Source of the DNA: Xestospongia muta | Lineage: Eukaryota; Porifera; Demospongiae; Haplosclerida; Petrosiidae | Direction: 5' to 3' | NCBI GenBank assembly: GCA_963693285.1 | Contig: OY848918.1 | Location: 15,436,263 to 15,500,262 of the forward strand | DNA: 64,000 nucleotides | Shown here: positions 34,290 to 47,600 of the stretch, piece after piece | Position numbering within the stretch: the first letter of the stretch is position 1 | How the letters are laid out: the number at the start of each line of letters is the position of its first letter | Notes under the pieces: model-generated | What the model was told of the DNA's origin: nothing | Seen by the model: only the letters and a program-made list of their open reading frames with translations | Databases searched by the model: none | Made by a program: the position numbers and the translations under genes

Positions 34290-37180
34290 TTATCTTCCTG
34301 AAATTTACTAATAAAGTAGTCTAAATAGGATAAAACTCTAAAATAAAGAGTTTAGAGCTTTTTGAAAGTAAAAAAGATTAGAAACTAACTGTGAAAATTG
34401 GTTAAATAAGCGGATCTAAAGAGTGTAGTAAGTTTATCTGTCTTAAATATACTAATAATGTAGACTAAATAGGTTAAAACTCCAAAAGAAAAAGTTTAGA
34501 GCTTTTTGAAAGTTAAAAAAGATTAGAAATTAACTGTGAAAACTGGTTAAATAAGCTGATCTAAAGAGTTTAGTAAGTTTATCTGTCCTAAATATACTAA
34601 TAAAGTAGTCTAAAGAGGTTAAAACTCTAAAATAAAGAGTTTAGAGCTTTTTGAAAGTTAAAAAAGATTAGAAATTAACTGTGAAAACTGGTTAAATAAG
34701 CTGATCTAAAGAGTTTAGTAAGTTTATTTGTCTTAAATATACTAACAATCTAGTCTAGATAGGTTAAAACTCAAAAATAAAGTGATTAGAGCTTTTTGAA
34801 AGTTAAAAAAGATTAGAAATTAACTGTGAAAACTGGTTAAATAAGCGGATATCATGAGTTTACTAAGTTTATCTGTCTTAAATATACTAATAAAGTAGTC
34901 TAAATAGGTTTAAAATCTAAAATAAAGAGCGTAGAGCTTTTTGAAAGTTAAAAAAGATTAGAAATTAACTGTGAAAACTGGTTAAATAAGCTGATCTAAA
35001 GAGTTTAGTACGTTTAACTGTCTTAAATATACTAATAAAGTAGTCTAAATAGGTTAAAACTCCAAAATAAAGAGTTTAGAGCTTTTTGAAAGTTAAAAAA
35101 AATTAGAAATTAACTGTAAAAACTGGTTAAATAAGCTCATCTAAAGAGTTTAGTAAATTTATCTGTCTTAAATATACTAATAAAGTAGTCTAAATAGGTT
35201 AAAACTCTAAAATAACGAGTTTAGAGCTTTTGAAAGTTAAAAAAGATTAGAAATTAACTGTGAAAACTGGTTAAATAAGCGGATCTAAAGACTTTAGTAA
35301 GTTTATCTTCCTGAAATTTACTAATAAAGTAGTCTAAATAGGATAAAACTCTAAAATAAAGAGTTTAGAGCTTTTTGAAAGTAAAAAAGATTAGAAATTA
35401 ACTGTGAAAATTGGTTAAATAAGCGGATCTAAAGAGTGTAGTAAGTTTATCTGTCTTAAATATACTAATAATGTAGACTAAATAGGTTAAAACTCCAAAA
35501 GAAAAAGTTTAGAGCTTTTTGAAAGTTAAAAAAGATTAGAAATTAACTGTGAAAACTGGTTAAATAAGCTGATCTAAAGAGTTTAGTAAGTTTATCTGTC
35601 CTAAATATACTAATAAAATAGTCTAAAGAGGTTAAAACTCTAAAATAAAGAGTTTAGAGCTTTTTGAAAGTTAAAAAAGATTAGAAATTAACTGTGAAAA
35701 CTGGTTAAATAAGCTGATCTAAAGAGTTTAGTAAGTTTATTTGTCTTAAATATACTAACAATCTAGTCTAGATAGGTTAAAACTCAAAAATAAAGTGATT
35801 AGAGCTTTTTGAAAGTTAAAAAAGATTAGAAATTAACTGTGAAAACTGGTTAAATAAGCGGATATCATGAGTTTACTAAGTTTATCTGTCTTAAATATAC
35901 TAATAAAGTAGTCTAAATAGGTTTAAAATCTAAAATAAAGAGCGTAGAGCATTTTGAAAGTTAAAAAAGATTAGAAATTAACTGTGAAAACTGGTTAAAT
36001 AAGCTGATCTAAAGAGTTTAGTACGTTTAACTGTCTTAAATATACTAATAAAGTAGTCTAAATAGGTTAAAACTCCAAAATAAAGAGTTTAGAGCTTTTT
36101 GAAAGTTAAAAAAAATTAGAAATTAACTGTAAAAACTGGTTAAATAAGCTGATCTAAAGAGTTTAGTAAGTTCATCTGTCTTAAATATACTAATAAAGTA
36201 GTCTAAATAGGTTAAAACTCTAAAATAAAGAGTTTAGAGCTTTTTGAAAGTTAAAAAAGATTAGAAATTAACTGTGAAAACTGGTTAAATAAGCTGATCT
36301 AAAGAGTTTAGTAAGTTTATCTGTCTTAAATATACTAATAAAGTAGTCTAAATAGGTTAAAACTCTAAAATAAAGAGTTTAGAGCTTTTTGAAAGTTAAC
36401 AAAGATTAGAAATTAACTGTGAAAACTGGTTAAATAAGCTGATCTACAGAGTTTAGTAAGTTTATCTGTCTTAAATAAACTAATAAAGTAGTCTAAATAG
36501 GTTAAAACTCTAAAATAAAGAGTTTAGAGCTTTTTGAAAGTTAAAAAAGATTAGAAATTAACTGTGAAAACTGGTTAAATAAGCTGATCTAAAGAGTTTA
36601 GTAAGTTTATCTGTCCTAAATATACTAATAAAGTAGTCTAAAGAGGTTAAAACTCTAAAATAAAGAGTTTAGAGCTTTTTGAAAGTTAAAAAAGATTAGA
36701 AATTAACTGTGAAAACTGGTTAAATAAGCTGATCTAAAGAGTTTAGTAAGTTTATTTGTCTTAAATATACTAACAATCTAGTCTAGATAGGTTAAAACTC
36801 AAAAATAAAGTGATTAGAGCTTTTTGAAAGTTAAAAAAGATTAGAAATTAACTGTGAAAACTGGTTAAATAAGCGGATATCATGAGTTTACTAAGTTTAT
36901 CTGTCTTAAATATACTAATAAAGTAGTCTAAATAGGTTTAAAATCTAAAATAAAGAGCGTAGAGCATTTTGAAAGTTAAAAAACATTAGAAATTAACTGT
37001 GAAAACTGGTTAAATAAGCTGATCTAAAGAGTTTAGTACGTTTAACTGTCTTAAATATACTAATAAAGTAGTCTAAATAGGTTAAAACTCCAAAATAAAG
37101 AGTTTAGAGCTTTTTGAAAGTTAAAAAAAATTAGAAATTAACTGTGAAAACTGGTTAAATAAGCTGATCTAAAGAGTTTA
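34290..37180 (-). repeat. Seven-monomer HOR, three copies (about 1,014 bp)
   Basis: The marker monomer GCGGATATCATGAG occurs with GGATATC at 34,847, 35,860 and 36,875 (1,013 and 1,015 apart). Each unit carries, in order, a CTGTCCTAAATATAC monomer, ACTAACAATCTAGTCTAG, GGATATCATGAG, AAAGAGCGTAGAGC and TACGTTTAACTGTC. The first two also carry CTTCCTGAAATTTACTAAT (34,291 and 35,304). Confidence 0.88.
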
Positions 37181-40100
37181 GTAAGTTCATCTGTCTTAAA
37201 TATACTAATAAAGTAGTCTAAATAGGTTAAAACTCTAAAATAAAGAGTTTAGAGCTTTTTGAAAGTTAAAAAAGATTAGAAATTAACTGTGAAAACTGGT
37301 TAAATAAGCTGATCTAAAGAGTTTAGTAAATTTATCTGTCTTAAATATACTAATAAAGTAGTCTAAATAGGTTAAAACTCTAAAATAAAGAGTTTAGAGC
37401 TTTTTGAAAGTTAAAAAAGATTAGAAATTAACTGTGAAAACTGGTTAAATAAGCTGATCTACAGAGTTTAGTAAGTTTATCTGTCTTAAATAAACTAATA
37501 AAGTAGTCTAAATAGGTTAAAACTGTAAAATAAAGAGTTTAGAGCTTTTTGAAAGTTAAAAAAGATTAGAAATTAACTGTGAAAACTGATTAAATAAGCA
37601 GATCTAAGTACTTAAATAAATTGATCTGCCTTAAATATTCTAATAAAGTAGTCTAAATAGGTTAAAACTCTAAAATAAAGAGTTTAGAGCTTTTTGAAAG
37701 TTAAAAAAGATTAGAAATTAACTGTGAAAACTGGTTAAATAAACTGATCTAAAGAGTTTAGTAAGTTTATCTGTCTTAAATATACTAATAAAGTAGTCTA
37801 AGTAGGTTAAAACTCTAAAATAAAGTGATTAGAGCTTTTTGAAAGTTAAAAAAGATTGGAAATTAAGTATGAAAACTAGTTAAATAAGCTGATCTAAAGA
37901 GTTTAGTAAGTTTATCTGTCTTAAATATACTCATAAAGTAGTCTAAATAGGTTAAAACTCTAAAATAAAGACTTTAGACCTTTTTGAAAGTTAAAAAAGA
38001 TTAGAAATTAACTGTGATAACTGGTTAAATAAGCTGATCTAAAGAGTTTAGTAAGTTTATCTGTCTTAAATATACTAATAAAGTAGTCTAAATAGGTTAA
38101 AACTCTAAAATAAGAGTTTAGACCTTTTTGAAAGTTAAAAAAGATTAGAAATTCACTGTGAAAACTGGTTAAATAAGCTGATCTAAAGAGTTTAGTAAGT
38201 TAATCTGTCTTAAATATACTAATAATGTAGTCTAAATAGGTTAAAACTCTAAAATAAAGTGATTAGAGCTTTTTGAAAGTTAAAAAAGATTAGAAATTAA
38301 CTGTGAAAACTGATTAAATAAGCGGATCTCAAGAGTTTAGTAAGTTTATCTGTCTTAAATATACTAATAAAGTAGTCTAAATAGGTTAAAACTCCAAAAT
38401 GAAGAGTTTAGGGCTTTTTGAAAGTTAAAAAATTTGAAATTAACTGTGAAAAATGGTTAAATAAGCTGACCTCAAGAGTTTAGTAAGTTTATCTCTCTTA
38501 GATATACTAATAAAGTAGTCTAAATAGGTTAAAACTCTAATATGAAGTGATTAGAGCTTTTTGAAAGTTAAAAAAGATTAGAAATTAACTGTGAAAACTG
38601 GTTAAATAAGCTGATCTAAAGAGTTTAGTAAGTTCATCTGTCTTAAATATACTAATAATGTAGTCTAAATAGGTTAAAACTCTAAAATAAAGTGATTAGA
38701 ACTTTTTGAAAATTAAATAGATTAGAAATTAACTGGAAAAACTGATTAAATAAGGGGATCTAAAGAGTTTAGTAAGTTTATCTGTCTTAAATATACTAAT
38801 AAAGTAGTCTAAATAGGTTTAAACTCTAAAATAAAGAGTTTAGAGCTTTTTGAAAGTTAAAAAAGATTAGAAATTAACTGTGAAAACTGGTTAAATAAGC
38901 TGATCTAAAGAGTTTAGTAAGTTTATTAGTCTTAAATATACTATTAAAGTAGTCTAAATAGGTTAAAACTCTAAAATAAAGAGTTTAGACCTTTTTGAAA
39001 GTTAAAATAGATTAGAAATAAACTGTGAAAATTGGTTAAATAAGCGGAACTAAAGAGTGTAGTAAGTTTATCTGCCTTAAATATACTAATAAAGTAGTCT
39101 AAATAAGTTAAAACTCTAAAATAAAGAGTTTAGAGCTTTTTGAAAGTTAAAAAAAGATTAGAAATTAACTGTGAAAACTGGTTAAATAAGCTGATCTAAA
39201 GAGTTTAGTAAGTTTATCTGTCTTAAATATCCTGATAAAGTAGTCTAAACAGGTTAAAACTCTAAAATAAAGAGTTTAGAGCTTTTTGAAAGTTAAAAAA
39301 GATTAGAAATTAACTGGGAAAACTGATTAAATAAGGGGATCTCAAGAGTTAGTAAGTTTATCTGTCTTAAATATACTAATAAAGTAGTCTAAATAGGTTA
39401 AAAATCTAAAATAAAGAGTGTAGAGCATTTTGAAAGTTAAAAAAGATTAGAAATTAACTGTGAAAACTGGTTAAATAAGCTGATCTAAAGAGTTTAGTAA
39501 GTTTATCTGTCATAAATATACTTATAAAGTAGTCTAAATAGGTTAAAACTCTAAAATAAAGAGTTTAGAGCTTTTTGAAAGTTAAAAAAGATTAGAAATT
39601 AACTGTGAAAACTGGTTAAATAAGCTGATCTAAAGAGTTTAGTAAGTTTATCTGTCCTAAATATACTAATAAAGTAGTCTAAATAGGTTAAAACTCTAAA
39701 ATAAAGAGTTTAGAGCTTTTTGAAAGTTAAAAAAGATTAGAAATTAACTGTGAAAACTGGTTAAATAAGCTGATCTAAAGAGTTTAGTAAGTTTATCTAT
39801 CTTAAATATACAAATAAAGTAGTCTAAATAGGTTAAAACTCTAAAATAAAGTGATTAGAGCTTTTTGAAAGTTAAAAAAGATTAGAAATTAACTGTGAAA
39901 ACTAGTTAAATAAGCTGATCTAAAGAGTTTAGTAAGTTTATCTGTCTTAAATATCCTCATAAAGTAGTCTAAATAAGTTAAAACTCTAAAATAAAGAGTT
40001 CAGACCTTTTTTAAAGTTAAAAAAGATTAGAAATTAACTGTGAAATCTGGTTAAATAAGCTGATCTAAAGAGTTTAGTAAGTTTATCTGTCTTAAATATA

Positions 40101-41070
40101 CTAATACAGTAGTCTAAATAGGTTAAAACTCTAAAATAAAGAGTTTAGAGCTTTTTGAAAGTTAAAAAAGATTAGAAATTAACTGTGAAAACTGGTTAAA
40201 TAAGCTGATCTAAAGAGTTTAGTAAGTTTATCTGTCTTAAATATACTAATAAAGTAGTCTAAATAGGTTAAAACTCTAAAATAAAGAGTTTAGAGCTTTT
40301 TGAAAGTTAAAAAAGATTAGAAATTAACTGTGAAAACTGGTTAAATAAGCTGATCTAAAGAGTTTAGTATGTTTATCTGTCTTATATATACTAATAATGT
40401 AGTCTAAATAGGTTAAAACTATAAAATAATGTGATTAGAGCTTTTCGAAAGTTTAAAAAGATTAGAAATTAACTGGGAAAACTAATTAAATAAGCGGATC
40501 TCAAGAGTTTAGTAAGTTTATCTGTCTTAAATACACTAATAAAGTAGTCTAAATAGGTTAAAAATCTAAAATAAAGAGTGTAGAGCATTTTGAAAGTTAA
40601 AAAAAATTAGAAATTAACTGTGAAAACTGGTTAAAAAATCTGATCTAAAGAGTTTAGTAAGTTTATCTGTCTTAAATATACTAATAAAGTAGTCTAAATA
40701 GGTTAAAACTCTAAAATAAAGAGTTTAGGACTTTTTGAAAGTTGAAAATTTGAAATTAACTGTGAAAAATGGTTAAATAAGCTGATCTAAAGAGTTTAGT
40801 AAGTTTATCTGTCTTAAATATACTAATAAAGTAGTCTAAATAGGTTAAAACTCTAAAATAAAGTGATTAGAGCTTTTTGAAAGTTAAAAAAGATTAGAAA
40901 TTAACTGTGAAAACTGGTTAAATAAGCTGATCTAAAGAGTTTAGTAAGTTTATCTGTCTTAAATATACTAATAATGTAGTCTAAATAGGTTAAAACTCTA
41001 AAATAAAGTGATTAGAGCTTTTTGAAAGTTAAAAAAGATTAGAAATTAACTGTGAAAACTGATTAAATAA

Positions 41071-42810
41071 GCGGATCTCAAGAGTTTACTAAGTTTATCT
41101 GTCTTAAATATACTAATAAAGTAGTCTAAATAGGTTAAAACTCTAAAATAAAGAGTTTAGAGCTTTTTGAAAGTTAAAAAAGATTAGAAATTAACTGTGA
41201 AAACTGGTTAAATAAGCTGATCTAAAGAGTTTCGTAAGTTTATCTGTCTTAAATATACTAATAAAGTAGTCTAAATAGGTTAAAACTCTAAAATAAAGAG
41301 TTTAGAGCTTTTTGAAAGTTAAAAAAGATTAGAAATTAACTGTGAAAACTGATTAAATAAGCGTATCTCAAGAGTTTACTAAGTTTATCTGTCTTAAATA
41401 TACTAATAAAGTAGTCTAAATAGGTTAAAACTCCAAAATAAAGAGTTTAGAGCTTTTTGAAAGTTAAAAAAGATTAGAAATTAACTGTGAAAACTGGTTA
41501 AATAAGCTGATCTAAAGAGTTTAGTAAGTTTATCGGTCTTAAATATACTAATAAAGTAGTCTAAATAGGTTAAAAGTCTAAAATAAAGAGTTTAGAGCTT
41601 TTTGAAAGTTAAAAAAGATTAGAAATTAACTGTGAAAACTGGTTAAATAAGCTGATCTAAAGAGTTTAGTAAGTTTATCTGTCTTAAATATACTAACAAT
41701 CTAGTCTAGATAGGTTAAAACTCTAAAATAAAGTGATTAGAGCTTTTTGAAACTTAAAAAAGATTAGAAATTAACTGTGAAAACTGATTAAATAAGCTGA
41801 TCTAAAGAGTTTAGTAAGTTTATCTGTCTTAAATATACTAATAATGTAGTCGAAATAGGTTAAAACTCTAAAATAAAGTGATTAGAGCTTTTTGAAAGTT
41901 AAAAAAGATTAGAAATTAACTGTGAAAACTGATTAAATAAGCGGATCTCAAGAGTTTACTAAGTTTATCTGTCTTAAATATACTAATAAAGTAGTCTAAA
42001 TAGGTTAAAACTCTAAAATAAAGAGTTTAGAGCTTTTTGAAAGTTAAAAAGATTAGAAATTAACTGTGAAAACTGGTTAAATAAGCTGATCTAAAGAGTT
42101 TAGTAAGTTTATCTGTCTTAAATATACTAATAAAGTAGTCTAAATAGGTTAAAACTCTAAAATAAAGAGTTTAGAGCTTTTTGAAAGTTAAAAAAGATTA
42201 GAAATTAACTGTGAAAACTGATTAAATAAGCGTATCTCAAGAGTTTACTAAGTTTATCTGTCTTAAATATACTAATAAAGTAGTCTAAATAGGTTAAAAC
42301 TCCAAAATAAAGAGTTTAGAGCTTTTTGAAAGTTAAAAAAGATTAGAAATTAACTGTGAAAACTGGTTAAATAAGCTGATCTAAAGAGTTTAGTAAGTTT
42401 ATCGGTCTTAAATATACTAATAAAGTAGTCTAAATAGGTTAAAAGTCTAAAATAAAGAGTTTAGAGCTTTTTGAAAGTTAAAAAAGATTAGAAATTAACT
42501 GTGAAAACTGGTTAAATAAGCTGATCTAAAGAGTTTAGTAAGTTTATCTGTCTTAAATATACTAACAATCTAGTCTAGATAGGTTAAAACTCTAAAATAA
42601 AGTGATTAGAGCTTTTTGAAACTTAAAAAAGATTAGAAATTAACTGTGAAAACTGATTAAATAAGCGGATCTCAAGAGTTTACTAAGTTTATCTGTCTTA
42701 AATATACTAATAAAGTAGTCTAAATAGGTTAAAACTCTAAAATAAAGAGTTTAGAGCCTTTTGAAAGTTAAAAAAGATTAGAAATCAACTGTGAAAACTG
42801 GTTAAATAAG
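41071..42810 (-). repeat. Six-monomer tandem duplication (869-870 bp)
   Basis: GCGGATCTCA recurs at 41,071 and 41,941, and TAACAATCTAGTCTAG at 41,694 and 42,563. The block contains the GCGTATCTCAAGAG, AACTCCAAAATAAAG, TATCGGTCTTAAATATAC and AAAAGTCTAAAATAAAG monomers in the same order each time. The homologous place in the upstream 10.28-kb unit (31.0-31.8 kb) has the series once. Confidence 0.85.
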
Positions 42811-44612
42811 CTGATCTAAAGAGTTTAGTAAGTTTATCTGTCTTAAATATACTAATAAAGTAGTCTAAATAGGTTAAAACTCTAAAATAAAGAGTTTAGA
42901 GCTTTTTGAAAGGTAAAAAAGATTAGAAATTAACTGTGAAAACTGATTAAATAAGCGTTTCTCAAGAGTTTACTAAGTTTATCTGTCTTAAATATACTAA
43001 TAAAGTAGTCTAAATAGGTTAAAACTCCAAAAGAAAGAGTTTAGAGCTTTTTGAAAGTTAAAAAAAATTAGAAATTAACTGTGAAAACTGGTTAAATAAG
43101 CTGATCTAAAGAGTTTAGTAAGTTTATCTGTCTTAAATATACTAATAAAGTAGTCTAAATAGGTTAAAACTCTAAAATAAAGAGTTTAGAGCTTTATGAA
43201 AGTTAAAAAAGATTAGAAATTAACTGTGAAAACTGGTTAAATAAGATGATCGAAAGAGTTTAGTAAGTTTATCTGTCTTAAATATACTAATAAAGTAGTC
43301 TAAATAGGTTAAAACTCTAAACTAAAGTAATTAGAGCTTTTTGAAAGTTAAAAAAGATTAGAAATTAACTATGAAAACTAGTTAAATAAGCTGATCTAAA
43401 GAGTTTAGTAAGTTTATCTCTCTTAAATATACTAATAAAGTAGTCTAAATAGGTTAAAACTGTAAAATAAAGAGTTTAAAGCTTTTTGAAAGTTAAAAAA
43501 GATTAGAAATTAACTGTGAAAACTGGTTAAATAAGCGGATCTAAACAGTGTAGTAAGTTTATCTGTCTTAAATATACTAATAAAGTAGTCTTAATAGGTT
43601 AAAACTGTAACATAAAGACTTTAGAGCTTTTTGAAAGTTAAAAAAGATTAGAAATTAACTGTGAAAACTGATTAAATAAGCTGATCTAAAGAGTTTAGTA
43701 AGTTTATCTGTCTTAAATATACTAATAAAGTAGTCTAAATAGGTTAAAACTCTAAAATAAAGTGATTAGAGCTTTTTGAAAGTTAAAAAAGATTAGAAAT
43801 TAACTATGAAAACTAGTTAAATAAGCTGATCTAAAGAGTTTAGTAAGTTTATCTGTCTTAAATATCCTCATAAAGTAGTCTAGATAGGTTAAAACTCTAA
43901 AATAAAGTGATTAGACCTTTCTGAAAGTTAAAAAAGATTAGAAATTAACTGTGAAAACTGATTAAATAAGGGATCTCAAGAGTTTAGTAAGTTTATCTGT
44001 CTTAAATATACTAATAAAGTAGTCTAAATAGGTTAAAAATCTAAAATAAAGAGTGTAGAGCATTTTCAAAGTTAAAAAAGATTAGAAATTAAATGTGAAA
44101 ATTGGTTAAATAAGCTCATCTAAAGAGTTTAGTAAATTTATCTGTCTTAAATATACTAATAAAGTAGTCTAAATAGGTTAAAACTCTAAAATAAAGATTT
44201 TAATGCTTTTTGAAAGTTAAAAAAGATTAGAAATTAACTGTGAAAACTGGTTAAATAAGCTGATCTAAAGACTTTAGTAAGTTTATCTGCCTCAAATTTA
44301 CTAATAAAGTAGTCTAAATAGAATAAAACTCAAATATAAAGAGTTTAGAGCTTTTCGAAAGTTAAAAAGATTAGAAATTAACTGTGAAAACTGGTTAAAT
44401 AAGCGGATCTAAAAAGTCTAGTAAGTTTATCTGTCTTAAATATGCTAAGAAAGTAGTCTAAATAGGTTAAAACTGTAACATAAAGAGTTTAGAGCTTTTT
44501 GAAAGTTAAAAAAGATTAGAAATTAACTGTGAAAACTGGTTAAATAAGCTGATCTAAAGAGTTTAGTAAGTTTATCTGTCTTAAATATACTAATAAAGTA
44601 GTCTAAATAGGT

Positions 44613-47600
44613 TAAAACTCTAAAATAAAGAGTTTAGAGCTTTTTGAAAGTTAAAAAAGATTAGAAATTAACTATGAAAACTAGTTAAATAAGCTGGTCT
44701 GAAGAGTTTAGTAAGTTTATCTGTCTTAAATATACTAATAAAGTAGTCTAAATAGGTTAAAACTCTAAAATAAAGAGTTTAGAGCTTTTTGAAAGTTAAA
44801 AAAGATTAGAAATTAACTGTGAAAACTGGTTAAATAAGCTGATCTAAAGAGTTTAGTAAGTTTATCCTTCTTAAATATACTAATAAAGTAGTCTAAATAG
44901 GTTAAAACTCTAAAATAAAGTGATTAGAGCTTTTTGAAAGTTAAAAAAGATTAGAAATTAACTGTGAAAACTAGTTAAATAAGCTGATCTAAAGAGTTTA
45001 GTAAGTTTATCTGTCTTAAATATCCTCATAAAGTAGTCTAAATAGGTTAAAAATCTAAAATAAAGTCATTAGACCTTTTTGAAAGTTAAAAAAGATTAGA
45101 AATTAACTGTGAAAACTGATTAAATAAGGGATCTCAAGAGTTTAGTAAGTTTATCTGTCTTAAATATACTAATAAAGTAGTCTAAATAGGTTAAAAATCT
45201 AAAATAAAGAGTGTAGAGCATTTTAAAAGTTAAAAAAGATTAGAAATTAACTGTGAAAACTGGTTAAATAAGCTCATCTAAAGAGTTTAGTAAATTTATC
45301 TGTCTTAAACATACTAATAAAGTAGTCTAAATAGGATAAATCTCTAAAATAAAGAGTTTAGAGCTTTTTGAAAGTAAAAAAGATTAGAAATTAACTGTGA
45401 AAATTGGTTAAATAAGCGGATCTAAAGAGTGTAGTAAGTTTATCTGTCTTAAATATACTAATAATGTAGACTAAATAGGTTAAAACTCAAAAAGAAAAAG
45501 TTTAGAGCTTTTTGAAAGTTAAAAAAGATTAGAAATTAACTGTGAAAACTGGTTAAATAAGCTGATCTAAAGAGTTTAGTAAGTTTATCTGTCCTAAATA
45601 TACTAATAAAGTAGTCTAAAGAGGTTAAAACACTAAAATAAAGAGTTTAGAGCTTTTTGAAAGTTAAAAAAGATTAGAAATTAACTGTGAAAACTGGTTA
45701 AATAAGCTGATCTAAAGAGTTTAGTAAGTTTATTTGTCTTAAATATACTAACAATCTAGTCTAGATAGGTTAAAACTCAAAAATAAAGTGATTAGAGCTT
45801 TTTGAAAGTTAAAAAAGATTAGAAATTAACTGTGAAAACTGGTTAAATAAGCGGATATCATGAGTTTACTAAGTTTATCTGTCTTAAATATACTAATAAA
45901 GTAGTCTAAATAGGTTTAAAATCTAAAATAAAGAGCGTAGAGCATTTTGAAAGTTAAAAAAGATTAGAAATTAACTGTGAAAACTGGTTAAATAAGCTGA
46001 TCTAAAGAGTTTAGTATGTTTAACTGTCTTAAATATACTAATAAAGTAGTCTAAATCGGTTAAAACTCCAAAATAAAGAGTTTAGAGCTTTTTGAAAGTT
46101 AAAAAAAATTAGAAATTAACTGTAAAAACTGGTTAAATAAGCTCATCTAAAGAGTTTAGTAAATTTATCTGTCTTAAATATACTAATAAAGTAGTCTAAA
46201 TAGGTTAAAACTCTAAAATAAAGAGTTTAGAGGTTTTGAAAGTTAAAAAAGATTAGAAATTAACTGTGAAAACTGGTTAAATAAGCGGATCTAAAGACTT
46301 TAGTAAGTTTATCTTCCTGAAATTTACTAATAAAGTAGTCTAAATAAGATAAAACTCTAAAATAAAGAGTTTAGAACTTTTTGAAAGTAAAAAAGATTAG
46401 AAATTAACTGTGAAAATTGGTTAAATAAGCGGATCTAAAGAGTGTAGTAAGTTTATCTGTCTTAAATATACTAATAATGTAGACTAAATAGGTTAAAACT
46501 CCAAAAGAAAATGTTTAGAGCTTTTTGAAAGTTAAAAAAGATTAGAAATTAACTGTGAAAACTGGTTAAATAAGCTGATCTAAAGAGTTTAGTAAGTTTA
46601 TCTGTCCTAAATATACTAATAAAGTAGTCTAAAGAGGTTAAAACTCTAAAATAAAGAGTTTAGAGCTTTTTGAAAGTTAAAAAAGATTAGAAATTAACTG
46701 TGAAAACTGGTTAAATAAGCTGATCTAAAGAGTTTAGTAAGTTTATTTGTCTTAAATATACTAACAATCTAGTCTAGATAGGTTAAAACTCAAAAATAAA
46801 GTGATTAGAGCTTTTTGAAAGTTAAAAAAGATTAGAAATTAACTGTGAAAACTGGTTAAATAAGCGGATATCATGAGTTTACTAAGTTTATCTGTCTTAA
46901 ATATACTAATAAAGTAGTCTAAATAGGTTTAAAACCTAAAATAAAGAGCGTAGAGCATTTTGAAAGTTAAAAAAGATTAGAAATTAACTGTGAAAACTGG
47001 TCAAATAAGCTGATCTAAAGAGTTTAGTACGTTTAACTGTCTTAAATATACTAATAAAGTAGTCTAAATAGGTTAAAACTCCAAAATAAAGAGTTTAGAG
47101 CTTTTTGAAAGTTAAAAAAAATTAGAAATTAACTGTAAAAACTGGTTAAATAAGCTGATCTAAAGAGTTTAGTAAGTTCATCTGTCTTAAATATACTAAT
47201 AAAGTAGTCTAAATAGGTTAAAACTCTAAAATAAAGAGTTTAGAGCTTTTTGAAAGTTAAAAAAGATTAGAAATTAACTGTGAAAACTGGTTAAATAAGC
47301 TGATCTAAAGAGTTTAGTAAGTTTATCTGTCTTAAATATACTAATAAAGTAGTCTAAATAGGTTAAAACTCTAAAATAAAGAGTTTAGAGCTTTTTGAAA
47401 GTTAAAAAAGATTAGAAATTAACTGTGAAAACTGGTTAAATAAGCTGATCTACAGAGTTTAGTAAGTTTATCTGTCTTAAATAAACTAATAAAGTAGTCT
47501 AAATAGGTTAAAACTGTAAAATAAAGAGTTTAGAGCTTTTTGAAAGTTAAAAAAGATTAGAAATTAACTGTGAAAACTGATTAAATAAGCAGATCTAAGT

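Larger units (their letters stand above)
29950..40230 (-). repeat. 10.28-kb segmental unit (about 71 monomers), copy I
   Basis: Marker monomers along this stretch recur in the same order from 40.23 kb. Pairs: TTTAGTATGT at 30,081 and 40,363 (10,282 apart); the AGATGATCG and CTAAACTAAAGTAATTAG monomers at about 32,090-32,180 and 43,250-43,330; GGATATC at 34,847 and 45,853; GATCTAAGTACTTAAAT at 37,611 and 47,592; AATTTGAAATTAACTG with CTGACCTC at about 38,440 and 48,430; CGGAAC at 39,045 and 49,325 (10,280 apart). Intermediate offsets vary from 9,980 to 11,152 through internal gains and losses of 1, 6 and 7 monomers. Confidence 0.8.
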